A DNA stretch of 64,000 nt from Hyphomicrobiales bacterium (GTDB lineage Bacteria > Pseudomonadota > Alphaproteobacteria > Rhizobiales > Beijerinckiaceae): assembly GCA_019247795.1 (NCBI GenBank), contig JAFBAK010000245.1:1-64000 (forward strand), given 5' to 3'. The first letter of the stretch is position 1; each line of letters starts with the position of its first letter. Position numbers and translations under genes: made by a program. Positions 1-8,741 of this stretch are shown here, one piece after another. The notes beneath the pieces were generated by a model. The model was not told where the DNA came from. It searched no databases and worked only from the letters and a program-made list of their open reading frames with translations.

Positions 1-984
<984 letters not shown>

Positions 985-2928
985 ATGTCTTTGGTCAGTC
1001 ATTTATACAGCGTGGTGCGGATCTTTCTCGATCCTTTTTGGTTGCGACTTTGGACTAGAGTCGAGAGGCGGGTCGCCCCGATCGAAGCGCGAATCGCGCT
1101 GGTGGAAAACGCGCTCAACACCCTGCAACGCAATCCGGCAGCTTTCTTTGAGGCGCGATCGATCGGCGCTTTGTCTACGTCGACCCCGATCCGGCGCGAG
1201 GACTACGACGCATGGATCACCCAGTTCGATCGCCTCCGTCCTGGCGAGGATCACTTGATAAGGCGACATACCGCAACGCTCGCTGAACGCCCGAAATTTT
1301 CTCTTATTATTGCTGCGCATGGAACCATCGACGCGCTTTCGAAGACCATCGCCTCCGTCCGGGAGCAGATCTATGACGATTGGGAGCTTTTCATCCCTTC
1401 GCGAACCGCTGACGGCCATGCGGGAGATCTGCTTTCCGCCCCTGAGACGATTGATGCCAGGATTAAAGCGGCGAGGTTTCCCGGGGAGGATGTTTCCAAT
1501 GTTCTAAAAGCGGCAGTTGAGGCGTCCCCAGGTCATTTTGCGGCTTTGCTCCATGCCGGCGATATTTTGGCGCCGCACGCGCTCGCATCGATGGCTGACG
1601 CTGTCAATCGGCACTCGGACGCAGACATTTTCTATTCGGACGAGGACAAGATCGACAGTCTGGGGCGCAGATACGAACCCTGGTTCAAACCCGATTGGAA
1701 TCCCGAGCTTCTCAGGGGGCAAGATTATATCAGCCATTTCGGCGTGTTTCGAATGAAGCATGTCCGAGCCTTGCTGAGACCGAACCAGAGTGAACTGAAC
1801 GTCCAGGACTGGAACGTGCGCCTTGCTTCATCCGGGAGCAGTCGTGTCGTGCACGTGCCGCATATTCTCTGCCATCGCCTCGATACGATGAATTCGAACA
1901 GCCTCTTCTTGGCGCTTATGCAAGGGCCGGCGGCCCTGCAAGGACCGACGTCCACGCAAGGAGAAATCGCCGCGAGCGAGTCGCCGGAAAACCCCACGAT
2001 TGCCGGCACGAAAATGCTCCGCGCCATGTCCGAGGCCAGCGTCGATCGCCAGGCTGGATCACAATGGCCCCGAGTGAGCGTCATCATTGCCACGAGGGAT
2101 CGGACGGATTTGCTTGCGCAATGCCTGCAGGGTCTGTGGGAGCGCACCGAATATCCAGACATCGAGATCCTCATTGCCGATAATGACAGCTCTCAGCCTA
2201 AGACGGTGACTTTTTTCGCCGAGGTGAAAAAGCGAGGCGTGCGGGTCGTCTCATGCCCAGGTCCGTTCAACCACTCCAAGATCAACAACCGTGCGGCACG
2301 TCATGCCTCTGGTGACGTCCTCCTCTTGCTGAACAACGATGTCGAGATGCTCGAGCCGGGATGGCTTAAAGCGATGATCGGACATCTGTTCAGTCCGGAT
2401 GTGGCAGCGGTGGGGGCCAAGCTTTTGTACCCGGATGGCACCTTGCAGCACGGCGGTGTCGTGCTCGGCATGCTGGGCGTTGCGGGCCATGTGCATCTGG
2501 GCGCCTCCATCGATAGTCCCGGCTATCGAGAGCGGCTACGATTGGCTCAGGATGTCTCCTGCGTGACGGCGGCTTGCATCGCAGTGCGTCGAAGCGTCTT
2601 CGAAGAGGTCGGCGGCTTCGATGAAGATCGTCTCGCGGTTGACTTCAACGATGTCGATCTCTGCATCCGCATACGCCAGGCCGGCCATCGCATCATTTGG
2701 ACGCCGCACGCCGCGCTTGTCCATCATGAGTCAAAAAGCCGCGGCTCACCGAAAGAGAAGGTCAACCAGGAGAGGCTCAATCGTGCGGCGGCCTGCATGC
2801 GGCAGCGTTGGGGTAGTCTTCTCGATCGCGATCCCTTCTGGAACCCGAACCTTTCATTGCAATCGACCGAGCCGCGCATAACCTTTCCGCCGCGCGTATC
2901 ACGACCTTGGCATCACGGTGCGGGCTGA
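985..2928 (+). CDS. Two-domain family 2 glycosyltransferase with degenerate first domain
   Basis: This is a cytoplasmic glycosyltransferase with two GT-A domains of about 250 residues each, probably acting in O-antigen or capsule assembly. The second domain is intact: VSVIIATRDR, an IADNDSS segment, LLLNNDVEML as the metal/nucleotide motif, and a VDFNDVDLCIRIRQAG acceptor segment. The first domain resembles the paralogue at 28138-30042, sharing YSDEDK and the FKPDWNPELL segment. However, the paralogue's ADDAS and LLDHDD motifs read PSRTA and LLHAGD here, so the metal-binding aspartates are lost. I start at the ATG at 985 (MSLVSHLYSV) rather than the TTG at 910; neither has a good ribosome site. 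The C-terminal RDPFWNPNLSL segment is shared with the paralogue. The linkage formed is unknown. Confidence 0.85.
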   Translation: MSLVSHLYSVVRIFLDPFWLRLWTRVERRVAPIEARIALVENALNTLQRNPAAFFEARSIGALSTSTPIRREDYDAWITQFDRLRPGEDHLIRRHTATLAERPKFSLIIAAHGTIDALSKTIASVREQIYDDWELFIPSRTADGHAGDLLSAPETIDARIKAARFPGEDVSNVLKAAVEASPGHFAALLHAGDILAPHALASMADAVNRHSDADIFYSDEDKIDSLGRRYEPWFKPDWNPELLRGQDYISHFGVFRMKHVRALLRPNQSELNVQDWNVRLASSGSSRVVHVPHILCHRLDTMNSNSLFLALMQGPAALQGPTSTQGEIAASESPENPTIAGTKMLRAMSEASVDRQAGSQWPRVSVIIATRDRTDLLAQCLQGLWERTEYPDIEILIADNDSSQPKTVTFFAEVKKRGVRVVSCPGPFNHSKINNRAARHASGDVLLLLNNDVEMLEPGWLKAMIGHLFSPDVAAVGAKLLYPDGTLQHGGVVLGMLGVAGHVHLGASIDSPGYRERLRLAQDVSCVTAACIAVRRSVFEEVGGFDEDRLAVDFNDVDLCIRIRQAGHRIIWTPHAALVHHESKSRGSPKEKVNQERLNRAAACMRQRWGSLLDRDPFWNPNLSLQSTEPRITFPPRVSRPWHHGAG

Positions 2929-3089
2929 GCGAGGCCGGTCGTCCCACGCAAGAGAAAGGCCAGCCCCATCCGTAACGATTGGCTCCCAAGCGCATTGGCC
3001 TTGCCGAGGAATTCGGCTATCGCGCACGCTGCTGAGGAACTCACTGCCCATGCCATAGAGTTCATCTGAGCCAAGCTTGCGTGCTCCCC

Positions 3090-4139
3090 ATGACCGGACC
3101 AGCTCAACGCCTTTTATTGACCGGTGCCAACGGCTTTGTCGGCCGCTGGGTGCTTGAGCGCCTTGCCCACCATGCGCCAGACGTCGAGGTGATCGCCGGA
3201 ACATACCGCGGCGAGTTGGCCATGCCACTGGCGCAGATCGCGCGGTTCGACATCTGCGATGCGGCGGCGGTTGACGAGCTCATAAGAGCTACAAGGCCGA
3301 TGGCCATCATTCATCTTGCTGCCATATCCAATGTCAAAGAAGCACGCGACACGCCGCGCCAGGCTTTCGCGACCAATCTTCACGGTACGCTGAACCTTGC
3401 CGAATCTACCCTGAAGCACTGCCCGACAGCGCGCTTCGTCTTCATCAGCTCATCAGAGGTTTACGGAGGAACGGGCAGGTCTTCGCGCGGCCCGCTCGAC
3501 GAGACTGCGCTCCTTGATCCCGAAAATCCCTACGCCGCCGCGAAGGCCGCGGCCGATCTGGCGATCGGGCAAATGGCTCACGATGGCCTGCAAGCCATAA
3601 GAGTGAGGCCCTTCAATCACACCGGTCCAGGGCAGACGGAACGTTTCGTCATTCCTGCATTCGCGGCACAAATTGCTCGGATTGAAGCTCGGGCTCAGGA
3701 GCCCGTGATGCGGGTCGGAAATCTCGAAGCAAGTCGGGACTTCGTTGATGTTCGCGACGTTTCGGACGCCTACATCCGGCTCGCGCTTTCGCCATTATGC
3801 TTCGAGCCCGGCCTTGTGCTCAATCTCGGTTCAGGCAGTGTACGTCGGATCGGCGATGTGCTGGACGAACTCGTTTCGCTCGCCGCGGCGAGAATCCGGA
3901 TAGAAACGGATCCCTCCCGTTTGCGAGCGAAAGAGACCCCGTCGATACGCGCCGATACAAGCCGAATCCGAGAGCTTATCGGCTGGGAGCCTAAAATTCC
4001 CTGGCAAAAAACACTCGCCGACCTCTTAGGGTTTTGGCGCGACCGAGTGGGAGCCGATGGTGGGCCGAGAGAACGCCTTCGAGAGAGCTCGGAGAAAGCC
4101 GACCCCCGGGTGTTCAAACGAGACGATTTGCCGACGTGA
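3090..4139 (+). CDS. rmd: GDP-4-dehydro-6-deoxy-D-mannose reductase-like SDR
   Basis: This is an extended short-chain dehydrogenase expected to reduce the Gmd product to GDP-D-rhamnose. The N-terminal LLLTGANGFVGRWV gives the GxxGxxG nucleotide fold. ISSSEVYGG and YAAAKAAADL supply the catalytic Ser and YxxxK. RPFNHTGPGQTERFVIPAFA and the following RDFVDVRDVSDAY segment are characteristic of the Rmd group. About 350 residues fits the family. The ATG at 3090 is preferred over the in-frame GTG at 3081, but no strong ribosome site decides it. The last 35 or so residues (GGPRERLRESSEKADPR) look like a poorly conserved tail. Linkage to gmd supports the substrate; a related GDP-sugar reductase cannot be excluded. 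Confidence 0.82.
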   Translation: MTGPAQRLLLTGANGFVGRWVLERLAHHAPDVEVIAGTYRGELAMPLAQIARFDICDAAAVDELIRATRPMAIIHLAAISNVKEARDTPRQAFATNLHGTLNLAESTLKHCPTARFVFISSSEVYGGTGRSSRGPLDETALLDPENPYAAAKAAADLAIGQMAHDGLQAIRVRPFNHTGPGQTERFVIPAFAAQIARIEARAQEPVMRVGNLEASRDFVDVRDVSDAYIRLALSPLCFEPGLVLNLGSGSVRRIGDVLDELVSLAAARIRIETDPSRLRAKETPSIRADTSRIRELIGWEPKIPWQKTLADLLGFWRDRVGADGGPRERLRESSEKADPRVFKRDDLPT

Positions 4140-4228
4140 GCCCCCGCCCCTCACGGCCCGAATTGCCAATCGAAACGGCTCGGTTTAAGGCAGCGTTCTA
4201 AATCTGAGCACTCAGGAACACTGGCGGC

Positions 4229-5254
4229 ATGTCGAAAAGTCTCATGCAGAAGGATGACCTTATTCTCGTGACGGGAGGAGGAGGCTTCATCGGCGGTCAT
4301 ATGGTCAAAACCCTGCGCGACCAAGGGTTTCACCGTCTCCGGGCAGTCGATCGCAAGCCGTTTGAGGAGTGGTACCAGATCTTCGATGATGTGGAAAACC
4401 TGCAACTCGACCTCGCTTTCCTGGATGGCTGTCAGACCGCGGCCAAGGGCACCGGCTATGTGTTCAATCTTGCCTGCGACATGGGTGGCATGGGTTTCAT
4501 CGAGCTCAACAAGGCCTTGTGCATGCTTTCGGTTCTCACCTCGACCCACATGCTGGTTGCGGCGAGAGACACGGGGGCGAAGCGACTCTTCTACTCGTCT
4601 TCAGCTTGCGTTTATAACGGCAGCAAGCAGACAGACCCCAACAACACCGGGCTTGCCGAGGCCGACGCCTATCCAGCCATGCCCGAAGACGGCTATGGCT
4701 GGGAAAAGCTCTTCTCCGAGCGAATGGCACGACATTTCATGGAGGATTTCGACCTCGAGACCCGCGTTGCGCGCTACCACAACGTCTACGGCCCTTGGGG
4801 CACATATGACGGGGGCCGCGAAAAGGCGCCGGCCGCGATCTGTCGCAAGGTGATCGCTGCGAAACAGTCCGGAAAGCATGAGATCGAAATTTGGGGAGAC
4901 GGCGAGCAGACACGCAGCTTCATGTATATCGACGACTGTGTTCACGGCACGCTTGCGCTCATGGAGAGCGACGTCCGTGAGCCGCTCAATCTCGGCTCGG
5001 ATGAACTCGTGAGCATCAATCAGCTCGTCTCGATCGTGGAGGACATCGCCGGCGTGAAGCTGAAACGCAAGTATAAGCTCGATGCGCCCAAGGGGGTGCG
5101 TGGCCGCAACAGCGACAACACGAAGATCAAGAAGAACCTCGATTGGGCGCCCTCCATCAGGTTGCGGGATGGCTTGGAAAAAACCTATGCCTGGATCGCC
5201 GACGAGATGAGCTCGAACATGGCGGACGCACGCAAGAAGGTGTTCGCCACCTGA
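4229..5254 (+). CDS. GDP-mannose 3,5-epimerase-like protein
   Basis: This extended SDR closely resembles GDP-mannose 3',5'-epimerase, the enzyme that makes GDP-L-galactose and GDP-L-gulose in plants. VTGGGGFIGGHMV near residue 15 binds NAD. The distinctive run ACDMGGMGFIELNKALCM, then SSSACVYN, the catalytic YGWEK and HNVYGPWGTYDGGREKAPAA matches GME-specific motifs rather than a generic epimerase. Length (341 residues) is slightly below plant GME (about 370). It follows the rmd-like gene by about 90 bases on the same strand, so three GDP-mannose-consuming enzymes are clustered. Start is the ATG at 4229; an ATG five codons later is possible. The family call is strong; the actual product sugar is inferred. 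Confidence 0.82.
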   Translation: MSKSLMQKDDLILVTGGGGFIGGHMVKTLRDQGFHRLRAVDRKPFEEWYQIFDDVENLQLDLAFLDGCQTAAKGTGYVFNLACDMGGMGFIELNKALCMLSVLTSTHMLVAARDTGAKRLFYSSSACVYNGSKQTDPNNTGLAEADAYPAMPEDGYGWEKLFSERMARHFMEDFDLETRVARYHNVYGPWGTYDGGREKAPAAICRKVIAAKQSGKHEIEIWGDGEQTRSFMYIDDCVHGTLALMESDVREPLNLGSDELVSINQLVSIVEDIAGVKLKRKYKLDAPKGVRGRNSDNTKIKKNLDWAPSIRLRDGLEKTYAWIADEMSSNMADARKKVFAT

Positions 5255-5286
5255 GCAATGCGGTCAGAGCCTGCATTTGGGAATTC

Positions 5287-6435
5287 TCAATCCGCTTTCT
5301 CCATGACGAGATAGACCGGGTCGCCCAACCGCGCGATCCTCTCCGGCTTATTTTGGGCGGGACCCGGCTTCACCGAAATTGTCTCGTCGTCGACAACGAA
5401 ATCACTGAGGCGGAAGCTGGCGCGGATATGCAGGCCGAGCTTCTCAAAGAGGGCTTGCACCATGGACGCCGACGGCACCAGACAAAGCTCCCAATCGGCG
5501 CAGAATGGCCAGCGCGCAGGGTCCGACAATTCGAACACCGGCTCTTCCCGGTTGCAGACACAGCTTTGAAGGAGAGCCCAACGTCTGGTCAGCCGCGCCA
5601 GCCGCTGCGCACCACCAATTGGATCCCGCAAGTGATAGAACAACCCGGAGCAAAACACGAGATCATATTGCTCGGCGGTCGAGAAGTTCTCGAGATCGGC
5701 AACCATGAACCTCGTTGACCCGATCCAACTTTCTTGAAGTTGATCCGCAATGAAACCTGCCTGTTCTATTGCCGCCGTGTCGTGGTCGAAGCCGTCCACA
5801 ATCGCGCCCATTTGCGCAAACAGGAACGAGAAATGACCGGCGCTGCAGGCCACGTCGAGCACTTTAGAGCCGCTGATCGGACCGACATGTTCTTTGATCA
5901 GGTAGGAAAAAATTGAACGTGCCACCGCGTTCGCGCGAGTCCACCCAGGCTCATCTTCGACCGAGGCGCGAACCAGGACTCCATCACCGAGATCCGTCGT
6001 GTAGTACCAGTGGGGAAACTTGGCGCTCCGAGCGTCCTTGACGAGGTTTGGGGCATCCGTCCAGGTGACGTTCGTGATTCGGGCAAGGGCAGAACGATCC
6101 GCCTCGCCTGTGCGGATGCATACTCGGAACCGAGTCTTCGTCGCTACCAGGAAGGTAGCCTCCTGTGTCGCCGGCGAGCGAGCCAGAATTCGCTCCGGAA
6201 CGATGTAGCAGCTGATATCTCGCGATGACACGAGCCCGATGCCCAGCGGTCCCTCTTGCACAGTCGCGCTGACCTTTACCAATGCAAACCGGCCAGCGGC
6301 ACTGATCTCAGCCTCTGAAGATAGGCTGGCGTAGTTCCATCGGCGCGGCGGTGTCCGCACGAAGATTGGGCAAGGGTGCTCGGACCCCTGTTCCGATCCG
6401 TGGTCTGCAAAAGCAACGTTGAGATTACGCCACAC
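5287..6435 (-). CDS. SAM-dependent methyltransferase with N-terminal beta-sandwich-like module
   Basis: The C-terminal half is a class I SAM methyltransferase. VLDVACSAGHFSFLFAQMGA is motif I, VDGFDHD is the acidic strand-2 motif, and YDLVFCSGLFYHLRDP is the post-motif region. The first 130 or so residues form a separate segment containing a TPPRRWNYA run followed by alternating beta-like strands. A similar segment ends the glycosyltransferase at 11205-12629. A glycan-modifying methyltransferase (O-methylation of a sugar) fits the locus, but the acceptor cannot be read from sequence. The start is a GTG at 6435, preceded by an AT-rich leader. It converges with the GME-like gene, 32 bases apart. 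Confidence 0.75.
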   Translation of the reverse strand: MWRNLNVAFADHGSEQGSEHPCPIFVRTPPRRWNYASLSSEAEISAAGRFALVKVSATVQEGPLGIGLVSSRDISCYIVPERILARSPATQEATFLVATKTRFRVCIRTGEADRSALARITNVTWTDAPNLVKDARSAKFPHWYYTTDLGDGVLVRASVEDEPGWTRANAVARSIFSYLIKEHVGPISGSKVLDVACSAGHFSFLFAQMGAIVDGFDHDTAAIEQAGFIADQLQESWIGSTRFMVADLENFSTAEQYDLVFCSGLFYHLRDPIGGAQRLARLTRRWALLQSCVCNREEPVFELSDPARWPFCADWELCLVPSASMVQALFEKLGLHIRASFRLSDFVVDDETISVKPGPAQNKPERIARLGDPVYLVMEKAD

Positions 6436-7038
6436 GATATAAATCTCGTTTATTTAACAGGAAACCTCCTGATAGAGCTTAATACTAAATTCAAACCAGA
6501 AGCAGATCTATAATTCAACTTGAAATGTTTTCCGAACCAGCAATTGTTCAGGGTGACACCGCAGAAGCGCGTCGTGGTCGAGGCTCCGGTGCGCGCACCA
6601 ACGACACGGGAAGTGATGTTTTCGGGTGCGAATTGCTGCCTTTTTCCGCCGGGGGGCGCCCGATTCACGAGATGAGCGGGGAGATCGGAACGATGCCGAG
6701 CACGGTGAACTGCTGATGAGGGCCTATTGCTCGCGAGGTCTTGCCGGCCTGGATGAAAAGCGATGCCCTGCGCCTGCGCCCAAATATTGTTGCCCGGACC
6801 GGCAGGCGGATTTCAGCATCGCGGTGTCAGTCCTGCCGGCGAGCTATCCTCTTGGACGGGATGTTTGCAGGCGCAAGCCTCAGTCAAGGTGAGCAGCAGG
6901 TCTGGCGTTCCTGCACGCGCAGGAGATTGACCTTACGGGGCGCAAATGTGGGAGTGGGGGATGGGGCCGAGCTGTCATTATATGGCGCCGCCCGAGAATG
7001 CCATTTTCATCTGTATCTGCCGTCGCTTGCGTGTCGAC
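6436..7038. other. Gene-free 600-base region, AT-rich on the left
   Basis: No reading frame here has a recognisable product. The left 100 bases (ATTTATATCG, TTAATACTAAATTC) are much more AT-rich than the surroundings. They lie upstream of the methyltransferase on the minus strand, so they are the likely promoter zone; a small CAGGA-TCCTG hairpin sits near 6460-6475. The right part returns to normal GC with three short overlapping plus-strand frames that I treat as chance. It may be decayed coding sequence, but no fragment is identifiable. Confidence 0.4.
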
Positions 7039-8145
7039 TTATGACGGCGACATGAAGCGGCAGTTCAACCGCTGCACAGCCACCCCGATGCGATCAGCTC
7101 CCTCCTCCGTAAGGCCGACGCCAAAGGGCAAGTAAACCGAATGCGCGAACCAGAATTCCGATGCCTTGAAATCGCGATCGCGCAGAGCTTCATAGGGCGG
7201 ATGGTGATACATGGGACGATATTGGCGCGCGGCAAGTATGCCCTGGCTCTTCAACTGCGAAACCACGTCGTCCGGGCGCTCGACGAAGATGATGTGCTGC
7301 ATGGGCACGTCTCCATCCGCCGCGCGAAATAGTCGCTCTCCCAAGTGCTTGGCCAGGATGGAATAAGCGCTGCGCTTGCGAGCCCAACGTTCCTCGATTT
7401 GATCAAGCTCGGCGTTGCCGAGGGCCGCGGCGAGATCGCTTAAACGTAAGTTGCTGCCGATGCTCTTGTTGAGATTGGTCCGGCGCCAGTCGACGTCACC
7501 CTGATCGGCAGCCGCAATGGCCGCGTCTCGCTGCGCCTCATCATGGGCGAGAACGGCACCCCCCTGACCGGTGGTCAGGATCTTCGGTACGCTGAAGCTG
7601 ATGGTGCCGATCTGGCCGAAGCTGCCGCCTCGGCGGCCCGGGCGACCGCGACCGAGCGCCCAGGCTGCGTCCTCGATGAGCGGCACGCCTCGATCGGCGC
7701 AGATCGCGGCAACCTCGTCGAGGTCGTCGCCGATGCTTCCGCAGAAATCCACGTAGACGACGGCCCTCGTGTCTTTAGTGATTGCTTCGCCCAAGCGTTT
7801 CGGATCAATGCATCCCGTTGCCGCATCGATTTCCGCAAGACGGGGCCTGAGGCCGATCACCCCGAATGCGTTGATGACGGATATCACACCGTAGGCGGGA
7901 ACAATGACCTCATCGCCGGGTCTCAAGCCGAGCGCCTGCGCAGCGATCGACAGCGCGACGGTGCCGCTGGAAACAGGAACTGCGGCCGCCACGTCACAGA
8001 CCTGCGCCAGCCGCGACGCGAAGCTTTGCGCCGTCGGGCCAGGCCCAACGAAGGAAGTCTCGATTTGGCGGCTGACCGCCTCCGCGCAACTCGGCGGAAG
8101 CCAAGGCTCGGCAAGCGGGATGATGCTGTGCTGCTGCTGGTTCAA
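7039..8145 (-). CDS. DegT/DnrJ/EryC1/StrS-family sugar aminotransferase
   Basis: This PLP-dependent enzyme should aminate a keto-deoxy nucleotide sugar. PLP-fold landmarks are visible: VSSGTVAL near residue 60, PLIEDAAWALG with the cofactor-binding Asp near 159, and the Schiff-base Lys in FSVPKILTTGQGG near 188. Length, about 368 residues, is normal. I set the start at a TTG (8145) because AGAGGCGAG lies just upstream and the codon overlaps the stop of the upstream acyltransferase as TTGA; the ORF track's longer start at 8214 would run well into that gene. The pairing with a hexapeptide acyltransferase suggests an N-acylated amino sugar. With gmd nearby, GDP-perosamine is a plausible but unproven product. 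Confidence 0.85.
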   Translation of the reverse strand: MNQQQHSIIPLAEPWLPPSCAEAVSRQIETSFVGPGPTAQSFASRLAQVCDVAAAVPVSSGTVALSIAAQALGLRPGDEVIVPAYGVISVINAFGVIGLRPRLAEIDAATGCIDPKRLGEAITKDTRAVVYVDFCGSIGDDLDEVAAICADRGVPLIEDAAWALGRGRPGRRGGSFGQIGTISFSVPKILTTGQGGAVLAHDEAQRDAAIAAADQGDVDWRRTNLNKSIGSNLRLSDLAAALGNAELDQIEERWARKRSAYSILAKHLGERLFRAADGDVPMQHIIFVERPDDVVSQLKSQGILAARQYRPMYHHPPYEALRDRDFKASEFWFAHSVYLPFGVGLTEEGADRIGVAVQRLNCRFMSPS

Positions 8146-8732
8146 ATCTCGCCTCTTTGCAGCCGTTGCATCGCTTCCGCTTGAACCGCTTTGACACTGT
8201 CTACGTCGCGCCACCCGATGAGCTGCGGTCGGCCGGCACCGGTCACGTAAACGGAACCTGGCTCAAAATCTCCATTGATGATGCATGTGGCGCCGATCGT
8301 GGCGCAGTCGCCAATTGTCGCATTCGGCAAAACCACGCAATGAGCACCGATCACCACGCCTTTGCCGACCGACACATCCCCTGTCACACCGCGCTTGAGA
8401 TCGTCAGGAACGACCGAGTTCGTGAGGAGGGGCGAGGAGTAGTCATCAGATGCCGTATAGATTCCGACATAGGCGGCGGTCGTGCTGAAGTCGCCGAAAG
8501 TGATCCTCCCAGCCGTACCTCCCAGGAGGCAGTACGAGCTGATGTGCACGAAGCAACCGATGTCGACATGGCCTTTGAGGATGACGAAATCATCGATGCG
8601 CGTGTGATCACCGAGTTTGCCTCGAAAGCCGTAAAACCTCGCCAAGCGGCTGACTTGCACCCGCCGGCCCACAAATACGCATCCGAGCGATCGTAGCTCC
8701 TCGGGAGCGTAATATGGCGTCTCGTCCGCCAT
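8142..8732 (-). CDS. Left-handed beta-helix (hexapeptide) acyltransferase
   Basis: The protein shows imperfect hexapeptide repeats typical of the trimeric sugar acyltransferase fold: KLGDHTRIDDFVILKGHVDIG in the first half and VSVGKGVVIGAHCVVLPNATIGDCATIGATCIIN in the second. A histidine in VHISSYCLLGG is a candidate catalytic base. At 196 residues it fits stand-alone sugar N- or O-acetyltransferases. It overlaps the next gene, a sugar aminotransferase, by four bases, so the likely job is acylating the amino sugar that enzyme makes. The upstream nucleotide-sugar dehydrogenase ends 9 bases before. Donor and acceptor are inferred, not seen. Confidence 0.8.
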   Translation of the reverse strand: MADETPYYAPEELRSLGCVFVGRRVQVSRLARFYGFRGKLGDHTRIDDFVILKGHVDIGCFVHISSYCLLGGTAGRITFGDFSTTAAYVGIYTASDDYSSPLLTNSVVPDDLKRGVTGDVSVGKGVVIGAHCVVLPNATIGDCATIGATCIINGDFEPGSVYVTGAGRPQLIGWRDVDSVKAVQAEAMQRLQRGEI

Positions 8733-8741
8733 GTCCCGTCA

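Noticed and set aside
6450-6892. Short frames in the 600-base gap after the methyltransferase
   Set aside because: They overlap each other on both strands, have no recognisable motif and no start context.
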